A stretch of DNA of 51,158 bases from Spirochaetia bacterium (GTDB lineage: Bacteria; Spirochaetota; Leptospiria; Leptospirales; Leptonemataceae), in contig JAIOPQ010000051.1 of NCBI GenBank assembly GCA_021413825.1, positions 1-51,158 on the forward strand, written 5' to 3'. Within the stretch, counting starts at the first letter, position 1. The number at the start of each line of letters is the position of its first letter. Positions 7,255-15,247 of the stretch are shown here, in pieces. The position numbers and the translations under genes are program-made. The notes beneath the pieces are model-generated. The model did no database searches. It saw only the letters and a list, made by a program, of their open reading frames with translations, and was not told the DNA's origin.

Positions 7255-9876
7255 CTAAAAAAGCAAACTCCTCAGCTTTGCAAGCTCTGGCGCGTCATGT
7301 GTGAGCGATTCCGCCTCTTTTAGTATTACAATAGCTCTGGCTTTGTTTCCCAGCAATCGATACGCATCGCACAGATGCATCAGATTTTTAACGTTAGCAG
7401 GATCACGCAGGTACGCCCGTTCTCCAGCGTCCACAGCCGCAATCCGATTTCCGCTCAACTTATACATTGCACCCAGAACTGAAAGAGCTTCCACATCAGC
7501 CGGATTCCGGCTCAGATACAACTCCAGCACTTCGGCGGCTTTCCCATAATCCTTCATATGCCTGAATGCTTTTCCAATTTGCAATAGAGTCTGTAAAGAT
7601 GCGTCTCCATTTCCTAAAATCGTATTACAAATCCCTCTGGCTTCATCAAACGCCTGACTGCGCAACAGCGCGGCAATGCGTGCAATCTCCGTCCCGTACG
7701 TCTTGCTTTCATCATTCAAAGACGGTGCTGCATCCTCGTAGAATGAAATTCTAATCAACGAAAAATCGTCTGCCTGGCCACCTGCGGAAAATACTCTCTC
7801 TGTTATTTGATCCAGGTTCCCCTGCCCCGCTTCCACATGACGTAAAAACAAATCCTCATCCTCATTGATGATACGATTTCCAGTTGGATCCATCCCAATT
7901 GCAACATCGTCGCGCCCGTCTGAACCAACAATGATCACATCGTCGCGTTGCAATTGAATTGTCTGAATCTGAATGTACGATTCTGCATCAGGTACGCCAA
8001 TTTTTCTGAGAATTGGGCTTTCAATAAAACTTGCCCTGCCACCACGAAACAGAACCGGTCGCGGATGCTCTGAGTTAATAAAATACACAAGCCCACTTGC
8101 TTCATCTACCAGTCCCACAATTGCAGACAGAAACATACTTCCATTGAACGCCACAAATACATTCTGTAGCTCAAGAAAGCATTCTTTAAGCCACTGCTCT
8201 GGATGTCTGCTCCCGGCCTCAAGCGTTCGCTGTGTGCGTGTTATAAGCGATTGGAATACCGTCCCCAGAACAAGTGCTCCGCCTGCTCCCTGGATGCTCT
8301 TTCCCATTGCATCGCCATTTATAAAAACAGTATAGTTGCGATCCTTTAGTTTCAGTGAATGCGATGCACAATGATCCCCGCCAATCTCAGCCTTCCATTT
8401 TCTAAATGAAAATTGTTTCATCTGTCGCTGAACCATTTCAGTTCTTACGGCAGTGCCCTCGTTGTGATTTCCCCCAAGCGGCTCTATCAAAAGTGATGTC
8501 AGGAAATAATCGCCGTCCTGCTTCTCCTTCAATGCATGGATCTCTGTTAAAGATTGATTTAGTTGTCTGGTGCGCTCTTCTACTTTGTGTTCCAGATTTG
8601 CATTTAGATCTGCAACCTCTTCATTCAAACGCACAAATCGATTGGCCAGCACAAGTGCAAGCGACAGCATAAAGAGCGGAAAAACAAAACTCATGATTGG
8701 CGGAATATTTATTATGCCACGGTTGCTTGTAATATCTACACCTATGCCCAGAATCAGGACTGCAAATCCGGACAGCATGTAGATTGCGTCACGATTCTTT
8801 CTGCGGAGTGCTGCAAACAACACGGCCAGGTTGCCCGCAGAAAATACCAGCCACAAAGGCTGTGCTATGTTCTTTTGCAGAAACCAGTACACACGAGGGT
8901 CGTTGGTTACAAATGTATGCGCCACCAGAGCCACAAAAACAATGCTCGGAATCAAGATTACAGCATCCCATACTTTCCATCCCTTTGTGTTTGGTACTCC
9001 AAAGTAGGTGCGTATAAAATAGTAAAAAGCAGGGAACGCTGCGTATAGAATCGCATACTCCCATTTCTTCAATGTTATGAATTCTATTCCCAATTCAAAC
9101 TTGAACTGAGTCTTGAGCAACTGATAGGCTACAAAAACATAAATGAAAAGCGCAAAGATTAGATTTTCACGTTCAATTCTGCGACGAATAAACAAGAACA
9201 GGAAATAAGACCCGGCCGTTGCGTAACATGCAAGGAGCAATACCTCGACTATGTCCTTATAAAGTACGCGCTTTCTCAGTGTAACAGATGGCCCAATCTC
9301 CGCCTGGCCGCGCACCATCCCAACCTGACCCGGAAAAATTCCTTTAATGCGGACAATAAGAACGTTTAAACCTGGCCGTAGCGCATCGTCTGGAACTTCA
9401 TATACCCTGATCTTATCGTATGCCTGCGCCTGCGGATTACTCCAATCTCCAGTTTCTGCGATCAACGCTCCGTTTAAGTAAACTCTATCCTTATCGTCAA
9501 TCTGACCCAGGCGAAATGCAAGGTGGCCTGGACCCTTATCCAGGTAAAATCGTTTAAGATACCACAGCTCCGTGCTTTCAGGCCCGTACCCATGCGTTGC
9601 AAGTTCCGTCGCATAGCCCGGAAGCAAAACTGCAGTCCACGGCTCCCCGGGTGCGTCTTGCTGGGAATTTTTGTCAACTGTGAGTAGCCGCTGGCTTTCC
9701 AGGTCTGGATCGATGGCGCGAACAGTGGCCCACCAGGTATGATCCGCCTCAGTGGAAATCGATTCGATTTCCTTTGCGGTTACTCTCTGAATTGAATTCT
9801 TTGGGGTTTGTGCTGGTAAACCGACCGTGAAAATCCAGATGCACAGTAGAACAAGATAGCATTTCCACATGCGCAT
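7255..9876 (-). CDS. 7TM receptor with SpoIIE-type PP2C phosphatase and TPR domain
   Basis: This 873-residue sensor has a signal peptide (1-22), an extracytoplasmic jelly-roll ligand domain (about 45-195, containing LAFRLGQIDDKDRVYLNG), and a seven-helix membrane domain of 7TMR-DISM type (about 205-410). A coiled coil (about 412-450, NLEHKVEERTRQLN) leads to a SpoIIE PP2C phosphatase (about 480-690, GGDHCASHSLKLK, FINGDAMGKSIQGAGGAL and VIIVGSDGRDD supply the metal-binding Gly-Asp pairs). Three to four TPRs form the C-terminus. The family senses extracytoplasmic ligands and dephosphorylates a STAS or similar protein in the cytoplasm. A STAS protein is encoded at 18532 but lacks the usual phosphosite, so it is not a sure partner. 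An in-frame Met at residue 3 could also start the protein. Confidence 0.9.
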   Translation of the reverse strand: MRMWKCYLVLLCIWIFTVGLPAQTPKNSIQRVTAKEIESISTEADHTWWATVRAIDPDLESQRLLTVDKNSQQDAPGEPWTAVLLPGYATELATHGYGPESTELWYLKRFYLDKGPGHLAFRLGQIDDKDRVYLNGALIAETGDWSNPQAQAYDKIRVYEVPDDALRPGLNVLIVRIKGIFPGQVGMVRGQAEIGPSVTLRKRVLYKDIVEVLLLACYATAGSYFLFLFIRRRIERENLIFALFIYVFVAYQLLKTQFKFELGIEFITLKKWEYAILYAAFPAFYYFIRTYFGVPNTKGWKVWDAVILIPSIVFVALVAHTFVTNDPRVYWFLQKNIAQPLWLVFSAGNLAVLFAALRRKNRDAIYMLSGFAVLILGIGVDITSNRGIINIPPIMSFVFPLFMLSLALVLANRFVRLNEEVADLNANLEHKVEERTRQLNQSLTEIHALKEKQDGDYFLTSLLIEPLGGNHNEGTAVRTEMVQRQMKQFSFRKWKAEIGGDHCASHSLKLKDRNYTVFINGDAMGKSIQGAGGALVLGTVFQSLITRTQRTLEAGSRHPEQWLKECFLELQNVFVAFNGSMFLSAIVGLVDEASGLVYFINSEHPRPVLFRGGRASFIESPILRKIGVPDAESYIQIQTIQLQRDDVIIVGSDGRDDVAIGMDPTGNRIINEDEDLFLRHVEAGQGNLDQITERVFSAGGQADDFSLIRISFYEDAAPSLNDESKTYGTEIARIAALLRSQAFDEARGICNTILGNGDASLQTLLQIGKAFRHMKDYGKAAEVLELYLSRNPADVEALSVLGAMYKLSGNRIAAVDAGERAYLRDPANVKNLMHLCDAYRLLGNKARAIVILKEAESLTHDAPELAKLRSLLF

Positions 9877-9920
9877 CGTCGGAATTTCATAACCGGCCGA
9901 TTTTCAGTCTATAAAAAAAG

Positions 9921-10715
9921 TTACTTCAAAGCACCTGCAAGGAAGCCTTTCATCTCTTCCCAGGACTTCTTGTCGCCCTCAGGATTGTACGCGATTGGCA
10001 TTTTGAACTTCCTGGCATACTCGTCTGCGGCCGGATTGGTGAACACGTGTGTTGCCCCAGGATAAACGGTGACCGTCAGATCTGCACCTGCGTCCGCCAT
10101 TTCCTTCTTGATTGCCTCCACGTCCTTCTCAGGAACAAAGCCGTCCGCGCCACCCTGAGCAACCAGGAGTTTCGCTTTGACTTTGCCCTTCTCTGCAACC
10201 TTCGCAGGCTTCAGATCGCCGTGAAAACTCACAACAGCCTTCAGGTCAGCACCCAGACGCGCGTTATTCAATGCAACTCCGCCACCAAAGCAATATCCTA
10301 TGGCTGCAATTTTGCTTGAGTCTACGGTTGCCTGCGATTTCAGAAACTCCATGGCTGCATCAAAACGAGTTTTGCTCAGCTCAATGTTATTCTTGATTTC
10401 GCCTGCAAGCTTACCGGCTTCGTCCGGATTTTCTGCATGCTTACCTTCACCGTACATATCCACAGCCAGAGCCGTGTACCCTAGCTCTGCCAGCATGTCC
10501 GCACGTTTTCTGGAGTAAGCATCGTTTCCCCACCATTCATGCACAACAAGTATGCCCGGACGCTTCGTGGTCACTGCAGGATCATACGCAACGTAACCTT
10601 TCATAGTAACACCGCCCGCAGTATAGGTAACCTCTTCTCCATGCACCTGCTTTCTTGAGCAGGCAGACGTTACAAATATCGCAGACAGGATTATTAAAAC
10701 TAGTTTAGCTTTCAT
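9921..10715 (-). CDS. Dienelactone hydrolase family lipoprotein
   Basis: The 264-residue product has a signal peptide and lipobox VTSAC, then an alpha/beta-hydrolase of the dienelactone hydrolase family. The nucleophile elbow is GYCFGGG (Cys at the centre), the acid lies in QGGADGFVP and the base in GATHVFTNP; all three catalytic positions are present. The WWG of VVHEWWGNDAYSR is also a family mark. Members hydrolyse esters or lactones; most are cytoplasmic, so export as a lipoprotein is the oddity, though secreted forms exist. A strong ribosome site (GGAGGAATAG) lies before the ATG. The gene follows the OYE gene by 20 bases and is probably co-transcribed from the palindrome-controlled promoter at 11827. 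The natural substrate is not known. Confidence 0.9.
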   Translation of the reverse strand: MKAKLVLIILSAIFVTSACSRKQVHGEEVTYTAGGVTMKGYVAYDPAVTTKRPGILVVHEWWGNDAYSRKRADMLAELGYTALAVDMYGEGKHAENPDEAGKLAGEIKNNIELSKTRFDAAMEFLKSQATVDSSKIAAIGYCFGGGVALNNARLGADLKAVVSFHGDLKPAKVAEKGKVKAKLLVAQGGADGFVPEKDVEAIKKEMADAGADLTVTVYPGATHVFTNPAADEYARKFKMPIAYNPEGDKKSWEEMKGFLAGALK

Positions 10716-10736
10716 TCTATTCCTCCAGTTAACACC

Positions 10737-11816
10737 TTAGCCAAGGGCCGGATAATCCGTGTAGCCCTTTTCTCCTGGAGTATAAAAAGTAGACGCATCC
10801 GGTGCCGCAAGCGCCGCACCCGATTTCAAACGAGACACAAGATCTGGATTTGAAATGAATGGTCGGCCAAACGCTACAAGCTCGCCCTTCCCGGCATTCA
10901 GATCCTCTTCTGCGCGCAAGCGATCATATCCACCGCTCAGAATCAGAACACCCTTGAAATTTGATCTGATTGCGGCCACAGTTGCAGGCTCCGGCTTTGG
11001 TGCGCCCATAGCACTGTGATCTACAATATGAATGTAGACGATTCCAATGTCTGAAAGAGACTTTGCAAGAGCGCCGTACTGGCTTTCAATCTCCGGGAAT
11101 ATCGTAGTACTGTTAAAAACGCCAAACGGCGAGAGTCGAATTCCTACGCGTTCTTTGCCGATTGCATCTGCAACAGCTGCGGCCACTTCAACTGCAAAAC
11201 GATTCCGCTTAACGGGATCTCCGCCATACTCATCCGTGCGTTGATTCGCGGCAGGATTCAGAAACTGATCAATCAGATATCCATTAGCTCCGTGAAGCTC
11301 TACTCCATCAAAGCCTGCCTTGATTGCATTCTTTGCTGACGTAACATACTCCCCAATCGTAGATTTAATATCTGCAACAGTCATGGAGCGCGGCTCTGGA
11401 TACGGCTGATTGCCGTTGGCATCAGTCCACATTTCGCCGGTCACTTTAACAGAAGATGGTCCAATCACCTCAGCATTTGCTGGAAGATTTCCTGGATGGC
11501 CTACTCTACCTGTATGCATCATTTGAAGAAAGATGTGCCCACCTTTGGCGTGTACTGCATCAGTAACCGCTTTCCAACCAGCAACCTGTGCATCGGAAAA
11601 TATACCTGGAATCCTGGCATAACCCAGACCATTCGGTGATGGCGCTGTGCCTTCCGTGATAATGAGCCCGGCTGTGGCCCGTTGCGCGTAATACTTGGCT
11701 ACAAGATCGCCTGGAACATTTCCAATTGAACGACTGCGCGTCATCGGACTCATAACAATCCGATTCTTTAGCTCAACTGCGCCCAATTTGAAGGGCGAAA
11801 ACAGAACATCTGACAT
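10737..11816 (-). CDS. Old Yellow Enzyme family alkene reductase (FMN, NADPH)
   Basis: The 359-residue product is a full-length TIM-barrel OYE. It starts LFSPFKLGAVELKNRIVMSP followed by MTRSRS, the flavin-binding start of the family. The His/Asn pair that holds the substrate carbonyl is in ELHGANGYL, and NQRTDEYGG follows with the usual spacing. The phosphate-binding end is LSGGYDRL then AFGRPFISNPDL. Members reduce the C=C bond of enones, quinones and nitro compounds, often as a stress response to electrophiles. AAGAGG precedes the ATG. A palindrome TAGTTTA-N4-TAAACTA stops 10 bases upstream of the start, where a repressor would block transcription or ribosome access. The gene is followed by the hydrolase gene in the same unit. 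Confidence 0.94.
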   Translation of the reverse strand: MSDVLFSPFKLGAVELKNRIVMSPMTRSRSIGNVPGDLVAKYYAQRATAGLIITEGTAPSPNGLGYARIPGIFSDAQVAGWKAVTDAVHAKGGHIFLQMMHTGRVGHPGNLPANAEVIGPSSVKVTGEMWTDANGNQPYPEPRSMTVADIKSTIGEYVTSAKNAIKAGFDGVELHGANGYLIDQFLNPAANQRTDEYGGDPVKRNRFAVEVAAAVADAIGKERVGIRLSPFGVFNSTTIFPEIESQYGALAKSLSDIGIVYIHIVDHSAMGAPKPEPATVAAIRSNFKGVLILSGGYDRLRAEEDLNAGKGELVAFGRPFISNPDLVSRLKSGAALAAPDASTFYTPGEKGYTDYPALG

Positions 11817-11826
11817 AAAAACCTCT

Positions 11827-11844
11827 TAGTTTAGACTTAAACTA
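11827..11844. promoter_or_regulatory. Palindromic operator candidate, TAGTTTA-N4-TAAACTA
   Basis: The two 7-base arms are exact inverted repeats around a GACT centre. The site lies between the OYE start at 11816 and the divergent CoA-ligase gene. A near copy (one arm change) stands before the YceI gene at 15055-15072. Both flank genes linked to redox or electrophile stress in other bacteria, so a common repressor is likely. The regulator gene is not in the window. Confidence 0.6.
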
Positions 11845-11949
11845 TTGAAGAAGAAAGCAATTTACCTACGAGACGTCACTCTTTTTCGGATTCCGGGCCG
11901 GTCCAGAAAGCATATTGACGTAATCCCAAACCCGGCCCACCCTCTGCCC

Positions 11950-13497
11950 ATGAACGGATTGATGATGAATTACGAACTTACAATCGACCGCATCTTAATG
12001 CGTGCGGAGAAGATGTTCCCAGAACAGGAAATCGTAAGCCGCCTGGCAGACGGTTCGATTCATCGCTACACCTACGGCGATTTTTTTAAGCGCACCCTGA
12101 GACTTATGAATGCGCTGCGCGAACTCGGCGTTAAGCCCGGAGATAGAGTTGCAACATTCGCCTGGAACAGCTATCGCCACATGGAAATCTATTTCGCAGT
12201 TCCAGACAAATTCATTTTCGTTGATAAATCGTTGAGTGCTCTGGTTTCAGCACAGAAGGATAAATTCAAAACCGTAAAAAATTACATTGTAATGGATGAT
12301 AAGCATCCAGCTCCGCTTGCAGACCTGCCCAATCCGCTAGACTATGAGACATTGCTCGCGGGCTCAAAGGAGACCATAGACTTCCCTTCCATTAAAGAAG
12401 ACACCGCAGCAGGAATGTGCTATACGTCCGGGACAACTGGCGAGCCCAAAGGAGTACTCTACAGCCATCGTTCCATTTTCCTGCATGCAATGGGGATCAG
12501 CATGGCAGACTCCCTTGCAATTTCTGGCCGCGATGTAATCCTTCCAGTTGTTCCAATGTTTCATGTTATGAGCTGGGGAATTCCTTTCGCCTGCTGCTTA
12601 ACCGGAGCAAAACCCGTATTTCCCGGATCACAACTTATTGGAAAACCACTGGCAGAACTCCTGGAGCAAGAGCGAGTAACGTTGGCGGCTGGCGTTCCTA
12701 CAATCTGGAACGTACTCTTGCAGCATCTACAGAAAGAGAAACATGATCTGTCCAGCATTCGCGCAATGATTGTAGGGGGTTCTGCAGCTCCGCGCGCGAT
12801 GATTGAAGCATACGAAAAACAATTTGGTATTTCAATTCTGCATGCCTGGGGTATGACAGAAACTTCGCCGCTTGGCACAGTCAGTCGTCTCAAAGGATTT
12901 ATGGAAGACTGGTCAGAAGACAAACAATACAAACAACGCTCCAAGCAGGGAGTCGCCGTTCCTCTAGTTGAAGTCAAGATCGTAGACGATGAGGGAAAAG
13001 AATTACCCTGGAACGGAACTGAATCCGGTGAGCTATTCGTACGAGGGCCATGGATTGCCTCGTCGTACTACAAAAGCGAAACTCCATCCGGTGATGCGGC
13101 ATTTACAAGCGACGGATGGTTTGGCACGGGCGATGTAGCTACAATTGACGCTACCGGTTTTATGGAAATCACAGATCGCAAAAAAGATCTGATCAAAACG
13201 CGCGGGGAATGGATTTCAAGCGTGGAAATGGAGAACATGATCATGTCGTTTAACGGCGTACTGGAAGCTGCAGTGGTTGGTCGCCCGGATGATGTGCGCG
13301 GTGAAGTTCCAGTTGCATTTATTACCCTGGTTCCGGAAAAAAAAGATTCAGTCACAGCTAAACAAATTCATGATCTGCTGTCTGACAAATTCGCACACTG
13401 GCAATTACCAAAACTCACAGACATTCGATTCGTAGATGCAATTCCAAAAACCAGCGTTGGCAAATTTGATAAGAAAGTTCTGAGAAAGCAATTATGA
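11950..13497 (+). CDS. Long-chain fatty-acid-CoA ligase-like AMP-binding enzyme with an apparent internal deletion
   Basis: The ATG at 11950 is chosen because MNGLMMNYELTIDRIL matches the family start; a TTG at 11845 would add 35 unlike residues. The product has 515 residues, shorter than the usual 540-545. ANL motifs are present: A3 CYTSGTTGEPKGVLYSH, A5 GMTETSPLG, A7 GWFGTGDVA, A8 DRKKDLIKTRGEWIS with SVEMEN, and A10 KTSVGKFDKK with catalytic Lys. At residues 85-86 the sequence passes from YFAVP straight to DKFIFVD, where relatives carry about 26 more residues (the GAVLHTLNPRL and YIINHAE segment). The reading frame is kept. This may abolish or alter substrate binding. The family joins fatty acids to CoA through an acyl-AMP. 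It is divergent from the OYE operon. Confidence 0.88.
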   Translation: MNGLMMNYELTIDRILMRAEKMFPEQEIVSRLADGSIHRYTYGDFFKRTLRLMNALRELGVKPGDRVATFAWNSYRHMEIYFAVPDKFIFVDKSLSALVSAQKDKFKTVKNYIVMDDKHPAPLADLPNPLDYETLLAGSKETIDFPSIKEDTAAGMCYTSGTTGEPKGVLYSHRSIFLHAMGISMADSLAISGRDVILPVVPMFHVMSWGIPFACCLTGAKPVFPGSQLIGKPLAELLEQERVTLAAGVPTIWNVLLQHLQKEKHDLSSIRAMIVGGSAAPRAMIEAYEKQFGISILHAWGMTETSPLGTVSRLKGFMEDWSEDKQYKQRSKQGVAVPLVEVKIVDDEGKELPWNGTESGELFVRGPWIASSYYKSETPSGDAAFTSDGWFGTGDVATIDATGFMEITDRKKDLIKTRGEWISSVEMENMIMSFNGVLEAAVVGRPDDVRGEVPVAFITLVPEKKDSVTAKQIHDLLSDKFAHWQLPKLTDIRFVDAIPKTSVGKFDKKVLRKQL

Positions 13498-13563
13498 AAG
13501 TTAGAATTTCCCTCCCGCATTGATTGCTCCCGGAAAAGGATGGCCCGATAGTCTATCTTGCCT

Positions 13564-14358
13564 TTACTTCTTCATCAATGAACCGGCTATGGCAGTTGAG
13601 AATGCTCGTGGCATCCCCTCCATGATGTAGCTATTGATCTTATTTAATAAACCAGGAATGACTTTGGGGCTGCGATTCATCATGGCGCGCACTGAAATCT
13701 CTGCAACCTTGCGCGATGTCATTGTGGATGCTTTCATGAATGCAGTTTTCTTATGACCCGCTACTTCATGAAATTCTGATTCTGTAAAACCAGGACAAAT
13801 GCTCGTTACACTTACGCCGCTGCCTTTCAGTTCAGAATTCATGGCATAGGAAAAAGACAACACGTAAGACTTGGTCGCTGAATAAATCGCATACATGGGT
13901 GAAGGTTGAAATGCTCCCACAGAAGCAAGCTGCATAATTCTTCCGTAGCTCTGCTTACGCATTTCCACTCCGAATAGCCAGGTAAGCTCCGTTACTGCCA
14001 TCATGTTCACCTGGACCATATCTCGAACATCCCCAATCGAATGATCAAGCACTGCACTCTGCTTTCCAAACCCGGCATTGTTCACTAGAATAGAAACGTC
14101 TTTGCGAATTGCCTGAACTTTATTGAATAAATCCTGAGCTGATCCTGGCCTGGCCAGGTCATTTTCAATGATGTCCACACGGATTCCATGCTTCTGTTTT
14201 AGTTCTTCTGCAAGCTTTTCCAGACGATCGCGCCGACGCGCTGTAAGTATTAAATCTGTTTTCTTTTCCGCAAGCACGTGAGCAATAGCGAGTCCGATTC
14301 CGCTGGATGCTCCGGTTATAACTGCAACTTCTTTTCTTTGCGACATGCCGAATGCCAT
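13564..14358 (-). CDS. Short-chain dehydrogenase/reductase, classical DltE/YqjQ-like
   Basis: The 264-residue product is a classical SDR. The cofactor site is TGASSGIG near residue 15, NNAG is in ILVNNAGFG, and the catalytic set is Ser in LASVGA, Tyr and Lys in YSATKSY. An Arg-rich segment TARRRDRLEKL after the second strand favours NADPH. The C-terminal 60 residues (PKVIPGLLNKINSYIM) match the DltE-like subgroup, whose members are often near lipid or cell-wall genes; the substrate is not known. A second in-frame ATG lies four codons later (14346) and could be the true start. The gene is convergent with the CoA ligase, 66 bases apart, and has the YceI terminator behind its start. Confidence 0.92.
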   Translation of the reverse strand: MAFGMSQRKEVAVITGASSGIGLAIAHVLAEKKTDLILTARRRDRLEKLAEELKQKHGIRVDIIENDLARPGSAQDLFNKVQAIRKDVSILVNNAGFGKQSAVLDHSIGDVRDMVQVNMMAVTELTWLFGVEMRKQSYGRIMQLASVGAFQPSPMYAIYSATKSYVLSFSYAMNSELKGSGVSVTSICPGFTESEFHEVAGHKKTAFMKASTMTSRKVAEISVRAMMNRSPKVIPGLLNKINSYIMEGMPRAFSTAIAGSLMKK

Positions 14359-14380
14359 GCCTGATCAATCGGATTGCAAT

Positions 14381-14417
14381 CAAAAAAAAGACCCCGTCGA
14401 TTGCTCGGCCGGGGTCT
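14381..14417 (-). terminator. Rho-independent terminator of the YceI gene
   Basis: On the minus strand an 8-base stem (AGACCCCG at 14389-14396 pairing with CGGGGTCT at 14410-14417) is followed by a run of eight T residues. It begins 16 bases after the YceI stop codon. This is the clearest terminator in the window. Confidence 0.9.
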
Positions 14418-14432
14418 CAAAGTCCTGATGGT

Positions 14433-15023
14433 TTACTTGATAGCTACTTCGCCCGCGATGGAGATGGAAACTTCGTCACTTACAACAGCTCCGCCAGTAT
14501 CCATTGTTTTGTTCCAGGAAACACCGTAGTCTTTGCGGTTAACTTTCGTTGTGGCTGCAAATCCTGCTTTAGTATTTCCCCATGGATCCTTCACAGTTCC
14601 CTTATAGACCAGAACCAGAGTAACTGGTTTGGTAACGCCGCGCATGGTTAGTTCGCCCATGACTGGAGTAGGAACACCTTTGCGCAAAACGGTTGGTTTG
14701 GTTTGCTTGAATGTGATTTCTGGAAATTTCCCTGCGTCAAAAAAGTCAGCACTTTTCAGATGCTTGTCGCGGTCTGCGTCGTTTGTGTTAACAGACTCAA
14801 CTTTGATGTTTACTTGCAATCCAGTTAACGCTGATGTCTTTTCATCGAACGTTCCTTTGGCAGAAAAGTCGTCAAAACGCCCGGTTACCTCAGAGATCGT
14901 AAGGTGCGTAACTGTAAATTCCACTTTAGTGTGTGACTTGTCGAGCGTTAGCTCCCCTGCGAATGCAGAGGAAACGAATCCCATGCCAGCAAGTGCCATT
15001 GCACCGATTTGAATCAATTTCAT
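14433..15023 (-). CDS. YceI family periplasmic lipid-binding protein
   Basis: The 196-residue product has a Sec signal peptide (residues 1-22, ending SSAFA) and a YceI lipocalin-like beta-barrel: LDKSHTKVEFTVTHL, SEVTGRFDDFSAKGTFDEK, DADRDKHLKSADFFD, FPEITFKQT, GELTMRGVTKPVTL and the final KTMDTGGAVVSDEVSISI. These strands bind polyisoprenoid-like lipids in TT1927b and its relatives. GGGAG precedes the ATG. The gene stands alone: a strong terminator follows it and a palindrome like that before the OYE gene precedes it by 31 bases. This suggests that it is induced together with the OYE-hydrolase pair, perhaps under oxidative, electrophile or solvent stress. Confidence 0.93.
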   Translation of the reverse strand: MKLIQIGAMALAGMGFVSSAFAGELTLDKSHTKVEFTVTHLTISEVTGRFDDFSAKGTFDEKTSALTGLQVNIKVESVNTNDADRDKHLKSADFFDAGKFPEITFKQTKPTVLRKGVPTPVMGELTMRGVTKPVTLVLVYKGTVKDPWGNTKAGFAATTKVNRKDYGVSWNKTMDTGGAVVSDEVSISIAGEVAIK

Positions 15024-15054
15024 TTGAGAACTCCCTATGGCCGAAGCCTGTAAT

Positions 15055-15072
15055 TGGTTTAAACTTAAACTA
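15055..15072. promoter_or_regulatory. Operator candidate before the YceI gene
   Basis: The element TGGTTTA-AACT-TAAACTA repeats the OYE operator with one arm change and the same 4-base spacer. It lies 31 bases upstream of the YceI ATG. On the minus strand the arm TAGTTTA could overlap a -10 element, with TTGCCG 17 bases before it as a weak -35. Confidence 0.5.
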
Positions 15073-15075
15073 ATA

Positions 15076-15092
15076 CCGGAACTTCATTCCGG
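15076..15092. repeat. Short perfect hairpin next to the YceI operator
   Basis: CCGGAA and TTCCGG are 6-base arms around a 5-base loop (CTTCA). On the plus strand a run of seven T residues lies some 17 bases later, too far for a good terminator. It may be a second operator element or chance. The rest of the gap to 15247 shows nothing I can name. Confidence 0.35.
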
Positions 15093-15247
15093 CAATAGTC
15101 ATTTGCATTTTTTTGTGGGGAATCCTGTGGACCAGTGGCCAATCGACTATGTAGTCTTTGCGGCCAGCCAGAGCGCCATCGGCTGGCTGTCATTTTTGGA
15201 TTGATTGGAGATGATCCAATCAGATTTTCAGCTAGAGTTTTTTCTTA

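Noticed and set aside
10690-10710. TAGTTTA motif near the start of the hydrolase gene as a third operator
   Set aside because: It has no second arm and is inside the signal peptide codons.
11845-11949. Upstream TTG start for the CoA ligase, adding 35 residues
   Set aside because: The added sequence is unlike the family, begins next to the palindrome and has no ribosome site. MNGLMMNYELTI at 11950 matches the usual start.
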